Of a stretch of 64,000 nucleotides of DNA, positions 25,561 through 34,380 are shown piece after piece. Below the pieces are notes generated by a model. It worked only from the letters and a program-made list of their open reading frames with translations. It had not been told where the DNA came from and did not search any database. A program made the translations under genes and the position numbers. The stretch covers positions 62,001 through 126,000 of the forward strand of contig WOUR01000003.1 of the NCBI GenBank assembly GCA_009772935.1, read 5' to 3'. The stretch is from Rhodospirillaceae bacterium. GTDB taxonomy: Bacteria; Pseudomonadota; Alphaproteobacteria; Reyranellales; Reyranellaceae. Every line of letters starts with the position of its first letter. Position 1 is the first letter of the stretch.

Positions 25561-25944
25561 CTAAGGCTTGCGGTGGCAGACCACGCAGATCTTGTTGCCG
25601 TCGAGGTCGCGGAGATACGCACCATAGTAGTTGGGGTGATAGTGGGCGCGAAGGCCGGGTGCGCCCTCGTCCTTACCGCCGGCGGCCAGGGCCGCCTCGT
25701 AAGCAGCGTCGACGGCGCCGCGGTCAGGCGCCTCGAGGCCGATCGTGATGCCGTTGCCGACCGAGGCGGCCTGCTTGTCGATCGGACTGAGGATCCAAAG
25801 CTGGGGTCGCCCGCCTGCCGGGCCGTAGCCGACCGCGTGCGGATAATCCATATGACGCACCAGGCCGAGCGGTTGCAGCAACGCGTCGTAGAAGGGTTTG
25901 GCCCTGCCCACATCGTTGCTGCCGATCGTGATGTGACTGAACAT
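25561..25944 (-). CDS. VOC (glyoxalase/bleomycin-resistance) superfamily protein
   Basis: A 127-residue protein with the paired beta-alpha-beta-beta-beta modules of the VOC fold: MFSHITIGSNDVGRAKPFYDALLQPLG, and HPNYYGAYLRDLDGNKICVV at the C terminus. Possible metal ligands are His4 and residues near Glu/Asp in the second module. Single-domain members act in isomerisation, dioxygenation or drug binding; no substrate can be inferred. The start at 25944 lies in the small gap before the LLM gene. Confidence 0.85.
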   Translation of the reverse strand: MFSHITIGSNDVGRAKPFYDALLQPLGLVRHMDYPHAVGYGPAGGRPQLWILSPIDKQAASVGNGITIGLEAPDRGAVDAAYEAALAAGGKDEGAPGLRAHYHPNYYGAYLRDLDGNKICVVCHRKP

Positions 25945-25969
25945 GGATGGTCTGTCTCCTTGCGCTGCC

Positions 25970-27292
25970 TCAGGATGCCGCAGCCGCCGGGCGCGGCAAG
26001 CCAAAATGATTGCGCAAGGTGGGGCCTTGATAGGCGGTCCGGAACAGTCCTCGCTTCTGGAGGATGGGGACGACCTCTGCCGTGAATACATCAAGCATCG
26101 AGGGCAGCAGGGGCGGCATGAGGTTGAAGCCGTCGGCGGCTGCATCGTTGAACCAGTCTTCGATCAGGTCGGCGATCTGCTCGGGCGTGCCCGCGGTGGT
26201 GAAGTGACCGCGGGCGCCGGCGAGATAGGCGAGCAGCTGACGCAGGGTGAAGTTCTCGCGCCGGACCAGCCCGACGATCACCTCGGTTCGGCTGCGGGCG
26301 GCCTGGACCGTGCCGGGGTCGGGGAAGTCCTCGGCCGTCAGCGGGCGGTCGAGCGGCAGATGGGAGAAATCGTGGCCGCCGAACCGGCCGCTCAGTCGCT
26401 TGCGCCCGACTTCGGGATCGGTGAGTTCGTTCAAGTCCTTGGCAAGCCGCTTCGCCTCCGTCTCGGTCGAGGCGATTACGGGACTGAGGCCAGGCAGGAT
26501 CAGCACGTGCTCTGACGGACGACCTTCGGCCGCTGCCAGCTTCTTGAGGTCGGCATAGAATTCCTGCGCGGTGGTCTTCTCCATCTGGGCGGTGAAGACC
26601 GCTTCGGCATGGCGGGCGGCGAAGCGGCGACCGGTGTCGGACGAGCCGGCCTGCACGAACACCGGCCGGCCTTGCGGTCCGCGCGGCATGTTGAGCGGCC
26701 CGGCAACACGATAGTACTTGCCCTCGTGGTTGATCGGCCGGATGCGGTCGGCGCGCGCATAGTGGCCGCCGGCGCGGTCGTCGAGCACGGCGTCGTCGGC
26801 CCAGCTGTCCCACAGGGCCTTGGCGACCTGCACGAACTCCTCGCCGCGCTCGTAGCGCTCGTCGTGGCTCACCAGACCCGTGCCCCCGAAGTTGCGCGCG
26901 GCCGGGGCGAGCCAGGAGGTCACGATGTTCCAGCCGACCCGGCCACCGCTGATATGGTCGAGCGAGCCGAATTGCCGCGCGAGGTTGAACGGTTCGGAGT
27001 AGGTGGTCGAGGCCGTGGCGATCAGGCCGATGCGTTGCGTCGAGCCGGCGATGGCGGCAAGTGCCGTGATCGGCTCGAGCCAGGTGCTGGCGGCGTGCGC
27101 CACGGTGTCGGCCAGCGCCAGCTGGTCGGCCAGGAAGATCGAGTCGAAAAGGCCGGCCTCGGCGCGCCGCGCGAGGTCGCGGAAATACTCGATGTCCGTC
27201 AGCGCGAGCGGCGAGGAGTCGGGATGCCGCCACGACGCTTCGTGATGGCCCCGGCTCTGGATGAAGAGGTTGAGGTGGAGCTGTCGCTTCAT
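25970..27292 (-). CDS. LLM-class flavin-dependent monooxygenase (NtaA/SnaA/DszA family)
   Basis: A 440-residue TIM-barrel FMN-dependent oxygenase. Diagnostic stretches are MKRQLHLNLFIQSRGHHEASWR, FDSIFLADQLAL, QRIGLIATASTTYSEPFNLARQF, GRVGWNIVTSWLAPAARNFG and GPQGRPVFVQAGSS. The NtaA/DszA/SnaA group needs a separate flavin reductase and oxidises nitrilotriacetate, dibenzothiophene sulfone and similar compounds; no reductase is adjacent. The start at 27292 is four bases after the ABC exporter stop, so it is probably its operon partner. The substrate is unknown. Confidence 0.9.
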   Translation of the reverse strand: MKRQLHLNLFIQSRGHHEASWRHPDSSPLALTDIEYFRDLARRAEAGLFDSIFLADQLALADTVAHAASTWLEPITALAAIAGSTQRIGLIATASTTYSEPFNLARQFGSLDHISGGRVGWNIVTSWLAPAARNFGGTGLVSHDERYERGEEFVQVAKALWDSWADDAVLDDRAGGHYARADRIRPINHEGKYYRVAGPLNMPRGPQGRPVFVQAGSSDTGRRFAARHAEAVFTAQMEKTTAQEFYADLKKLAAAEGRPSEHVLILPGLSPVIASTETEAKRLAKDLNELTDPEVGRKRLSGRFGGHDFSHLPLDRPLTAEDFPDPGTVQAARSRTEVIVGLVRRENFTLRQLLAYLAGARGHFTTAGTPEQIADLIEDWFNDAAADGFNLMPPLLPSMLDVFTAEVVPILQKRGLFRTAYQGPTLRNHFGLPRPAAAAS

Positions 27293-27296
27293 CCGC

Positions 27297-30200
27297 TCAC
27301 TGTGCAGCCGGCGCGTAGACCGAGGCAAGCTGGCGCGACACGAGTCGGGCGTAAAGGCCGCCGCGCGAAACCAGGGAAGTGTGCGTGCCGGTTTCCGCCA
27401 CGCGGCCCTCGTCCAGCACCACGATCATGTCGGCGTCGCGCACGGTCGAGAGACGGTGCGCGATCACGATGGTGGTGCGATCGGCCTTCAGCACGTCGAG
27501 CGCACGGCGCACCGCCTGTTCGTTCACCGCATCGAGATGCGAGGTTGCCTCGTCGAGGATCAGGATCGGGGCATCCTTCAGGAAGGCGCGTGCGATGGCC
27601 ACGCGCTGGCGCTGGCCGCCACTCAGGCTGGTGCCGCGCTCACCGACGGGCGAGTCGAGACCCTGCGGCAACGCCGCGACCAGCTCACCCAGAGACGCAT
27701 GCTCGATGGCGGCCAGCAGCTCCGCCTCCGTCGCCTCGGGCCGCGCGATCAGGATGTTGGCGCGCAGCGTATCGTTGAACAGGTAGGTGTCCTGCGCCAC
27801 GAGTGCCACGAGACCGCGCAGCTCGTCGAGCTTGTAGTCGCGCAGGTCCGTGCCGTTCAGAGTGATGCGGCCCGAGTCGGGATCCCAGAAGCGCATCAGG
27901 AGCTGCGCCGTCGTGGTCTTGCCGGCGCCGGACGTGCCGACCAGCGCCACCGTCTTGCCGGCGGGAATGGCGAAGTTCACGTCCGAGAGGGCGCGCCGCG
28001 ACTGGCCGGGATAGGTGAAGTTCACCTGCTCGAGGGCGAGTGCCGCGGCACCGCGCGCCGCCGGCACGCCCGGCCCGTCGCGCACCGGGATCGGCTCGTT
28101 GGCCAGCGCATAGACGCGCCGCGTGGCGCCCAGCGTGTCGGCGAGCTGTCGGCCGATCTGAGCGATCTCCGACACCGGCAGGAAGGCCGACATGGCGAGG
28201 ATCGTCATCAGCGGCAGCAGGCCCGGATCGAGCGCGCCGCGCGAGGCGAGGACGGCGCCGACCACGACGATGGCGAGGCCGCCCAGGCCCGTCAGCACTT
28301 CGAGGATGGCGTGCTGCATCGTGAGCTCGCTGAAGAAGGGCAGGCGCAGCGCGATGTGGCGATCCGACAGCTCGTCGAGCCTGTTGCCGCGCGCACGCTC
28401 CTGCTGGTTGGCCACGATCTCGCCCAGCCCCTGCACCGAATCGACGGCGAAGGCGCCGAGTTCGCCGGCGGCTTCGCGCGCCTGGCTGCCCAGCCGGTCG
28501 ACCCGCTTGCGCATCAGGAAGGGGCTGAGCCCCACGGCGAGCAGGAACGGCACCAGCGTGATCGCCAGCCAGCCGCTGGTCGTGGCCAGTGCGATCACCA
28601 CGGCGGCGGGAATGAGGATCGCGACGAAGGCCGGCGCCACCGTGTGGGCGAAGAAATACTCGACCAACTCGATGTCGTTGGTGGCGAGCGCCATGAGATC
28701 GCCGGTGCGGCGGCGCGTGAGATAGGCGGGCGCCAGCGCGTCGAGCTTGCGGAAGGCGTCGATGCGCATCTCGGCCAGCAGGCGGAAGGCCATGTCGTGG
28801 GCCAGCCAGGATTCGAACCAGTGCAGGATGCCCGAGACCGGCGCGAGGATGGCCAGTGCGATGGCGAGGCCGCCATAGGGTTCATGGTTCTTGAGGGCGA
28901 GCACGATCAGCGCCGAGAGTACGCCGATGCCGATGAACGAGACGACACGGGCGACGCCCAGGATGAAGGTGGCGGTGAGCTTGCCCTTCCACGGCATGAT
29001 GACCTTCATCAGCGCGACCACGACCTGGTACCAGGTCAGGCCCTCGGCCTTGATGATGCCTTCGGTGACGGGCTTCATCGCACCGCCCGAGGTGCTGGCG
29101 ATCGTCTCGGCGCGCTGGGGTGCCGCGAGCGCATCGAGCGTGACGTCGGCCTGCTGCTCGCGCGCCTGCTCGGCCATGAGCTGTGCATAGACGCCACCCC
29201 GGCTCATGAGGGCGGCGTGCTTGCCTTCCTCGGCGACGTGACCGCGGTCGAGCACGAGGATGCGGTCGCAGTCGATGACGCTGGACAGCCGGTGCGCCAG
29301 GATGAGTGTCGTGCGGCCTTGCATCAGCCGGTCGAGCGCTTCCTGGATCACCGCCTCGTTCTCCGCGTCGACGGCGGACAGGGCTTCGTCGAGCACCAGG
29401 ATCGGCGTGTCGCGCAGAAGGGCGCGGGCGATGGCGACCCGCTGGCGCTGGCCGCCGGAAAGCTTGATGCCCTTCTCGCCGATGATCGTCGCGTAGCCCT
29501 GCGGCAGGCTCTCGATGAAGTCATGGATGTTGGCGGCCCTTGCCGCGTCCTCCATCTCTTCGCGCGAGGCGCCCGGCCGGCCGAGGCGGATATTCTCCTC
29601 GACCGTGCCGTGGAACAGGAACGTGTCCTGGTTCACCACCGAGATCAGCGAGCGGATCTGCGCGAAGGAGAGCGTGCGCAGATCGTGGCCACCCAGCAGG
29701 ATGCGGCCCTGGTCGGGATCGTAGAAGCGCAGCAGCAGGCGCACGATCGACGACTTGCCGCCGCCCGAGGAGCCGACGAGGCCCAGCCGCTCGCCCGCGG
29801 CGGCTGTGAAGTTCAACCGTTCGTGCACGGTGCGGCGCGTCCCCGGATAGGAGAAGCGCACGTCCTCGAAGGCGATGGTGGGCGCCAGAAGCCCGTCGAG
29901 TCGCGCCGGCGCCGGGTCTTTCACCGACGGCTCATCGTCGAGGATGCGATAGATGCCCTGTGCCGCCGAGAGACCGACCATGCCCTGGTGCAGCACCGAG
30001 CGCAGCTCGCGCATCGGCCGGAAGATCTCGATGCCCAGCATCAGGATCACGAGCAGCGCGGTGAGCGTCATGGCGCCGGCCTCGACCCGCGAGGCGCCGT
30101 AGATCAGCGCGGCGGCCGCGCCGCCTGCGATCGAGGTATCGGTGATGCCGCGCGCCAGCGAGTTGGTGCCCAGCACCCACATGGTGCGGCGAAAAAGGTC

Positions 30201-30878
30201 GCGGGCTTCCACTTCAAGTTTGTCGGCGCGCGCCTTGCCCTGGCCGAACGCCTTCAGGGTCGCGAGGCCCTGGATCGAATCGAGGAACTCCGCGGCGAAA
30301 GATTTGTAGGCCGTCATGCGCGCAATCGAGGCGCGCACGTCCCATTTGTGCCAGAGGGCCGGGGCGAACAGCGCGACCAGCGCGAAGCCCAGCATGACCA
30401 GCGCCACCGGCAGGTCGATGAAGGAGATCACGGCGAAGATCAGGATCGGCGTCAGCAGCGCGATCAGGAACTGCGGCAGGAACTGCCCGAAATAGGTTTC
30501 GAGCTGCTCGACGCCATCGATCATCGAGAGCGTGAGGCCGCCGGAGCGCTGCTGCCCGACCGTCGCCGGGCCGAGCGAGGCGACCTTGTCGTACAGCGTA
30601 CGGCGCAGCATCTTCTGGACCCGCGCGGCCGTCTCGTGCGCCAGCACGGCGCGCCAATGTTCGGCCACGCCGCGCAGCACCATCACCAGGGCGATCAGCA
30701 GGATCGGCAGCACCAATTCCTGCAGCGGCCGTCCGACGAAGATCTGGCCGATCAGCCAGCCGAGGAGGCCGAGACGGGCGATGCCGCAGCCCACGCCCAG
30801 CAGGCCGACGGCGACGGTGGCGGCGATGCGGGCACGCACGCCCTTGGTGAAGACGAGGAGGCGGGGTTCGATGTGCAT
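27297..30878 (-). CDS. Fused double ABC exporter (TMD-NBD-TMD-NBD), CydDC-like
   Basis: A 1193-residue protein with two complete half-exporters in one chain. The first NBD (about residues 340-570) has Walker A GLVGSSGGGKSS, the signature LSGGQRQR, Walker B ILVLDEALSAVD and the switch LAHR. The second NBD (about 950-1180) has ALVGTSGAGKTT, LSGGQRQR, LILDEATSHLD and IAHR. Each is preceded by about six membrane spans. Both sites look catalytically intact. Most bacterial exporters are separate half-transporters; CydD and CydC are the nearest by architecture, and its first membrane domain resembles theirs. It could export thiols, lipids or drugs. Transcribed divergently from LysR. Confidence 0.9.
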   Translation of the reverse strand: MHIEPRLLVFTKGVRARIAATVAVGLLGVGCGIARLGLLGWLIGQIFVGRPLQELVLPILLIALVMVLRGVAEHWRAVLAHETAARVQKMLRRTLYDKVASLGPATVGQQRSGGLTLSMIDGVEQLETYFGQFLPQFLIALLTPILIFAVISFIDLPVALVMLGFALVALFAPALWHKWDVRASIARMTAYKSFAAEFLDSIQGLATLKAFGQGKARADKLEVEARDLFRRTMWVLGTNSLARGITDTSIAGGAAAALIYGASRVEAGAMTLTALLVILMLGIEIFRPMRELRSVLHQGMVGLSAAQGIYRILDDEPSVKDPAPARLDGLLAPTIAFEDVRFSYPGTRRTVHERLNFTAAAGERLGLVGSSGGGKSSIVRLLLRFYDPDQGRILLGGHDLRTLSFAQIRSLISVVNQDTFLFHGTVEENIRLGRPGASREEMEDAARAANIHDFIESLPQGYATIIGEKGIKLSGGQRQRVAIARALLRDTPILVLDEALSAVDAENEAVIQEALDRLMQGRTTLILAHRLSSVIDCDRILVLDRGHVAEEGKHAALMSRGGVYAQLMAEQAREQQADVTLDALAAPQRAETIASTSGGAMKPVTEGIIKAEGLTWYQVVVALMKVIMPWKGKLTATFILGVARVVSFIGIGVLSALIVLALKNHEPYGGLAIALAILAPVSGILHWFESWLAHDMAFRLLAEMRIDAFRKLDALAPAYLTRRRTGDLMALATNDIELVEYFFAHTVAPAFVAILIPAAVVIALATTSGWLAITLVPFLLAVGLSPFLMRKRVDRLGSQAREAAGELGAFAVDSVQGLGEIVANQQERARGNRLDELSDRHIALRLPFFSELTMQHAILEVLTGLGGLAIVVVGAVLASRGALDPGLLPLMTILAMSAFLPVSEIAQIGRQLADTLGATRRVYALANEPIPVRDGPGVPAARGAAALALEQVNFTYPGQSRRALSDVNFAIPAGKTVALVGTSGAGKTTTAQLLMRFWDPDSGRITLNGTDLRDYKLDELRGLVALVAQDTYLFNDTLRANILIARPEATEAELLAAIEHASLGELVAALPQGLDSPVGERGTSLSGGQRQRVAIARAFLKDAPILILDEATSHLDAVNEQAVRRALDVLKADRTTIVIAHRLSTVRDADMIVVLDEGRVAETGTHTSLVSRGGLYARLVSRQLASVYAPAAQ

Positions 30879-30916
30879 GGCGCGATGCTAGGGCGAACAC
30901 CCGTATTCGTCAGTCC

Positions 30917-30944
30917 ACAATTCGGAAAGGCGCCTGTACAATTC
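30917..30944. promoter_or_regulatory. Direct repeat ACAATTC in exporter/LysR divergent gap
   Basis: ACAATTC occurs at 30917-30923 and again at 30938-30944, 21 bases apart (two helical turns), ending just before the LysR ATG. The spacing suits contacts on one face of DNA, as in LysR sites, but there is no clear T-N11-A palindrome. Its function is an inference from position. Confidence 0.4.
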
Positions 30945-30949
30945 TGAAC

Positions 30950-31846
30950 ATGGACAAGAATTGGGACGATCTCCGCATCTTCCTGGCCCTGGCGCGCGGC
31001 GGCACCCTGACGACGGCGGCGAAGGCGCTGGGCGTCAGCCACCCGACAGTGTCGCGCCGCGTGCAGGCGCTGGAAAAGCAGATCGGCGCGCGGCTGTTCG
31101 ACCGGCTGCCCGACCGTTTCGTGCCGACCGGCGCCGGCGAGGAGCTTCTGGCCGACACCGAGGCGATGGAGAAGGCGGCGCAGTCGATCCACCGCCGCAG
31201 CGCCGGTCTCAGCGACACGGTGAGCGGCACCGTGCGGCTGTCGGCGGAGGAGGCCACCGCGGCGCTGATCGCGCGCTACTCGGCCGAGCTTCGGAGCAAG
31301 CTACGCCAGATCGAGTTCGAGGTCGTCTCGAGCCATACGCTGGCCAATCTTTCGCGCCGCGAGGCCGACCTGCTGATCCGCGAGCAGGTGCCCGAGCTGG
31401 GCGGCATCGTCGCGCGCAAGCTGGGACGGCTGGCCTACGCGGTCTATGCCGCGCGTGATTTCCCGGTGAAGAAGTCCTCACCGGCGGCGCTGGCCGCGCT
31501 GCCCTGGGTCGGCTTCGACGACGATCATCTCCGCATGCAGGGTCAGAGCTGGCTGCTGGCGTTGCGCGGCGGGCGCCGGCCGGAGATCCGCGGCAACAAC
31601 TGGCTGGTGCTGCACGAGGCCGCCCGGACCGGCGCCGGCCTCGCCGTGCTGCCCTGCCATCTCGCCGATCCCGACCCGCTTCTGCGCCGGATCGGCGGCA
31701 TCATCCCCGAGGTCTTCGCCGACCAATGGCTGCTGGTCCACCGCGACCTGCGCGCCCTGCCGCGCGTGCGTGCCGTGATGGACGCGCTGATCGAGCTGTT
31801 CCAGCGCGAGCGGGGGCGACTGGAAGGGCGAGGGTCTCTCGCTTAG
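30950..31846 (+). CDS. LysR family transcriptional regulator
   Basis: A 298-residue regulator. The N-terminal winged helix-turn-helix (MDKNWDDLRIFLALARGGTL, AAKALGVSHPTVSRRVQALEKQIGARLFDR, residues 1-60) is followed by a PBP2-like effector domain. It sits 71 bases from the exporter start in divergent orientation, the classic layout for a LysR controlling its neighbour. Two direct ACAATTC copies 21 bases apart are in the gap. The inducer is unknown. Confidence 0.92.
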   Translation: MDKNWDDLRIFLALARGGTLTTAAKALGVSHPTVSRRVQALEKQIGARLFDRLPDRFVPTGAGEELLADTEAMEKAAQSIHRRSAGLSDTVSGTVRLSAEEATAALIARYSAELRSKLRQIEFEVVSSHTLANLSRREADLLIREQVPELGGIVARKLGRLAYAVYAARDFPVKKSSPAALAALPWVGFDDDHLRMQGQSWLLALRGGRRPEIRGNNWLVLHEAARTGAGLAVLPCHLADPDPLLRRIGGIIPEVFADQWLLVHRDLRALPRVRAVMDALIELFQRERGRLEGRGSLA

Positions 31847-31857
31847 AAGGAGAACAC

Positions 31858-32973
31858 ATGCACCTTAGAGATGCGCGAGTAAATCTGGATGGCGGGCTGG
31901 CCGCTGCTGGCCACGTCAGATATCCGACGCCGGTGACTAACGGCTTTGAGTTGCCGCGACACGAGTGCCTCGAGATCAATTTCCAGCACGACTTCCTTCA
32001 CCTTACGCCGTGCACGGCAGTCCGCGACGAAGACAGCGGCTTTTTCATGACTCATCGTGTGGGGCCAAGTCTCGCCGCTCCCATCGATATTACAGCGTCT
32101 TGCCTCGCGGCGTTGCGTATGCGGAGTCCAACGAGCGTCAAAATGCGGTCCCCCGAGCAGGGCGGCTGGCTGTCAGCTTTCGAGGGCGGTTATAAAACGC
32201 AAAAGCTGTCGAACTGGACTCTCGACATCGAGGTCGCGAATTGCGGCCTTCGCTTTCACCTCTCCGCTGATTTGCGGATGCTGGAAGCCTCCGAGGTGAG
32301 GGGGGAGGACAACTATTGGCCGACGGCTCCTGAATCCGCTGCCCATATCGATGTTTACTTCGAGATCGATAGTGTGACGCGAACGGCGGTTTTTGGGGTC
32401 CCGCTACCGCGACTGGAGCAGAACTCCAGTTCGTTCAACTGGCGCCCCAGGGGCCCGGTGCAGGCAACAAGGACGACTTGGCTCGAAGCGGCCTCGATCG
32501 ACCAGTCGGGAGGCCTGCACGCATATTCTGCCAATGGGATGTTCAGTCTGATCCAGGCTGGCGACAGCCTGTGCTTTGGGCCCTCCTCCGGTAGCCGACT
32601 TGGCAATGGGTTCCTGACGGGAGGTGGTAGTGCCTATCCGCGCGTCTACATCGAGACGATCAGCCTCGCGGCCTTGATGCCGCGTCACGAAGTTGGCGCT
32701 AAATCCATCGTGCTCAGGGACGGCCTATGGGGCGACGTGCAAAATGAAATGCGCGGCGAGATTCCGTCTCAGAACATCGAGGATGCCGAAATTTCTGCGC
32801 TCTTCGAGAAGGAGGGCCTGGTCGTCAGGTGCCGCCTCAAGCTCGAGGTACCCGAGTCGGGTTTGCCGGACGCAATGATAATGTCTCTGCGGATTCCGTG
32901 GGCGTCCTTGATGCTGCGTTTTCCTGGCAAGGGCTTCGTGCATACCGCCAGGAGACTGCAAAAGACAGGTTAG
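31858..32973 (+). CDS. Orphan protein of unknown function, lower GC than neighbours
   Basis: A 371-residue protein I do not recognise. It starts at ATG 31858 after AAGGAGAACAC, an ideal site, so translation is credible. No signal, membrane span or nucleotide motif is seen; the composition (GSRLGNGFLTGGGSAY, VYFEIDSVTRTAVFG, LKLEVPESGLPDAM) suggests a mostly beta-strand protein. Hand counts of three 60-base lines gave 31, 35 and 38 G+C, against about 40 in the next operon, pointing to recent acquisition. It lies 11 bases after the LysR stop. Its function is unknown. Confidence 0.7.
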   Translation: MHLRDARVNLDGGLAAAGHVRYPTPVTNGFELPRHECLEINFQHDFLHLTPCTAVRDEDSGFFMTHRVGPSLAAPIDITASCLAALRMRSPTSVKMRSPEQGGWLSAFEGGYKTQKLSNWTLDIEVANCGLRFHLSADLRMLEASEVRGEDNYWPTAPESAAHIDVYFEIDSVTRTAVFGVPLPRLEQNSSSFNWRPRGPVQATRTTWLEAASIDQSGGLHAYSANGMFSLIQAGDSLCFGPSSGSRLGNGFLTGGGSAYPRVYIETISLAALMPRHEVGAKSIVLRDGLWGDVQNEMRGEIPSQNIEDAEISALFEKEGLVVRCRLKLEVPESGLPDAMIMSLRIPWASLMLRFPGKGFVHTARRLQKTG

Positions 32974-33101
32974 GGGACGGCGGCGCAACGGCCCGCGGGC
33001 CGCGTCAACGTTGATGCTGGGGCCGTTGAGGAGCGAGTTCCGCAGGGTGGTGCAAGCCGCGATCATCGATTAGAAGGGCTTGCTCTAGGGAGGTTCTTAA
33101 T
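32974..33101. other. Non-coding gap after the orphan gene with a 14-base palindrome
   Basis: CGGCCCGCGGGCCG at 32989-33002 is a perfect palindrome with no T-run, so not a convincing intrinsic terminator. AGGGAGG ahead of 33102 is the ribosome-binding site of the next gene. No promoter consensus was convincing. Confidence 0.4.
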
Positions 33102-34292
33102 ATGATCCGTCGTTCGTTTCTGGCGCTGTCCGGCCTGCTTCTGGCCGGTCCGGCCGTCGCCCAGCAGCCGCCGCTGAAGGTGGCGCTGATCTACAGCAAG
33201 ACCGGTCCGCTCGAAGCCTATGCGCGGCAGACCGAGGCCGGCTTCATGCTGGGCCTGGAATACGCGACCAAGGGCACGATGGAAGTCGATGGCCGCAAGA
33301 TCCAGGTCATCCTGAAGGACGACCAGTTCAAGCCGGACCTCGCCAAGGCCGCGCTGGAACAGGCCTATGGCGACGACAAGGTCGACATCGCCGTCGGCAC
33401 CACCGGGTCGGCGGGCGCGCTCGCCATGCTGCCGGTGGCCGAGGAGTACAAGAAGCTGCTGATCGTCGAGCCGGCCGTGGCCGACCAGATCACCGGCGAG
33501 AAGTGGAACCGCTACATCTTCCGCACCGGGCGCAACTCCACCCAGGACGCGCTGGCCTCCGCCGCGACCCTGAAGGACGAGAACATCAGCATTGCAACGC
33601 TCGCCCAGGACTATGCCTTCGGCAAGGACGGCGTCGCCGCGGTGAAGGCCGCGCTGGCCGCGGTCGGCTCCAAGGCCAAGGTCGTGCACGAGGAATACGC
33701 CCCGCAGGCCACGACCGATTTCACCGCGTCGGCGCAGCGCATCTTCGACGCGCTGAAGGACAAGCCTGGCCGCAAGGTCGTGGTCGTGGTGTGGGCCGGC
33801 GCCCATCCGCTGCCGAAGCTGATGGACCTCAAGCCCGAGCGCTTCGGCATCGAGATGGCGCCCGGCGGCAACCTGCTGCCGGTGATGGCCGGCTGGAAGC
33901 AGTTTCCCGGCCTCGAAGGCGCGATCTACTACTATTGGGGCTTCCCGAAGAACCCGGTGAACGACTGGCTGGTCACCGAGTACAAGAAGAAGAACAACGG
34001 CGTGCCGCCGGACTTCTTCGTGGCCGGTGGCATGAGCGCCGCCATCGCGCTGGTCGAGGCCGTCAAGAAGGCCAAGTCGACCGACAGCGAGAAGCTGATC
34101 GCGGCGATGGAGGGCATGAGCTTCGAGACGCCCAAGGGCACGATGACCTTCCGCAAGGAAGATCACCAGGCCCTGCAGGAGATGTATCACTGGCGCATGA
34201 AGAAGAACGCGCCGGACAATGTCGACCTGCTCGAACTGGTGCGCGTGATCCCGGCCAGCGAGATGACGCTGCCGATCAAGAACAAGCGCTGA
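33102..34292 (+). CDS. HAAT ABC transporter substrate-binding protein, second operon
   Basis: A 396-residue periplasmic binding protein. The signal is MIRRSFLALSGLLLAGPAVAQ; the mature part has LKVALIYSKTGPLEAYARQTEAGF, VDIAVGTTGSAGALAMLPVAEEYKKLLIVEP and DFFVAGGMSAAIALVEAVKKA. It is sequence-distinct from the first operon's binding protein, so the ligands probably differ. The gap of 88 bases to LivG is filled by a palindromic repeat. Confidence 0.92.
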   Translation: MIRRSFLALSGLLLAGPAVAQQPPLKVALIYSKTGPLEAYARQTEAGFMLGLEYATKGTMEVDGRKIQVILKDDQFKPDLAKAALEQAYGDDKVDIAVGTTGSAGALAMLPVAEEYKKLLIVEPAVADQITGEKWNRYIFRTGRNSTQDALASAATLKDENISIATLAQDYAFGKDGVAAVKAALAAVGSKAKVVHEEYAPQATTDFTASAQRIFDALKDKPGRKVVVVVWAGAHPLPKLMDLKPERFGIEMAPGGNLLPVMAGWKQFPGLEGAIYYYWGFPKNPVNDWLVTEYKKKNNGVPPDFFVAGGMSAAIALVEAVKKAKSTDSEKLIAAMEGMSFETPKGTMTFRKEDHQALQEMYHWRMKKNAPDNVDLLELVRVIPASEMTLPIKNKR

Positions 34293-34306
34293 CGCGAAGA
34301 CTGAGG

Positions 34307-34369
34307 CTTTCCCCTCCGGCCATTCGGCCACCTCCCCCCGTCTGACGGGGGAGGCAGGGAGGGGGAAGG
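34307..34369. repeat. Palindromic intergenic repeat, family C
   Basis: Nested inverted repeat: outer arms CTTTCCCCTCC and GGAGGGGGAAGG (imperfect), inner arms CCTCCCCC and GGGGGAGG around CGTCTGAC. It sits between the binding-protein gene and livG. It could attenuate read-through so that binding protein exceeds permease, a known role of such elements; that role here is inferred. Confidence 0.7.
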
Positions 34370-34380
34370 CGACACTCCCG

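Noticed and set aside
27261..30947. Very long open frame (over 1,200 codons) on the plus strand opposite the ABC exporter
   Set aside because: High GC leaves few stops on the opposite strand. The product is Arg/Gly/His-rich without domain structure, while the minus strand encodes a complete exporter.
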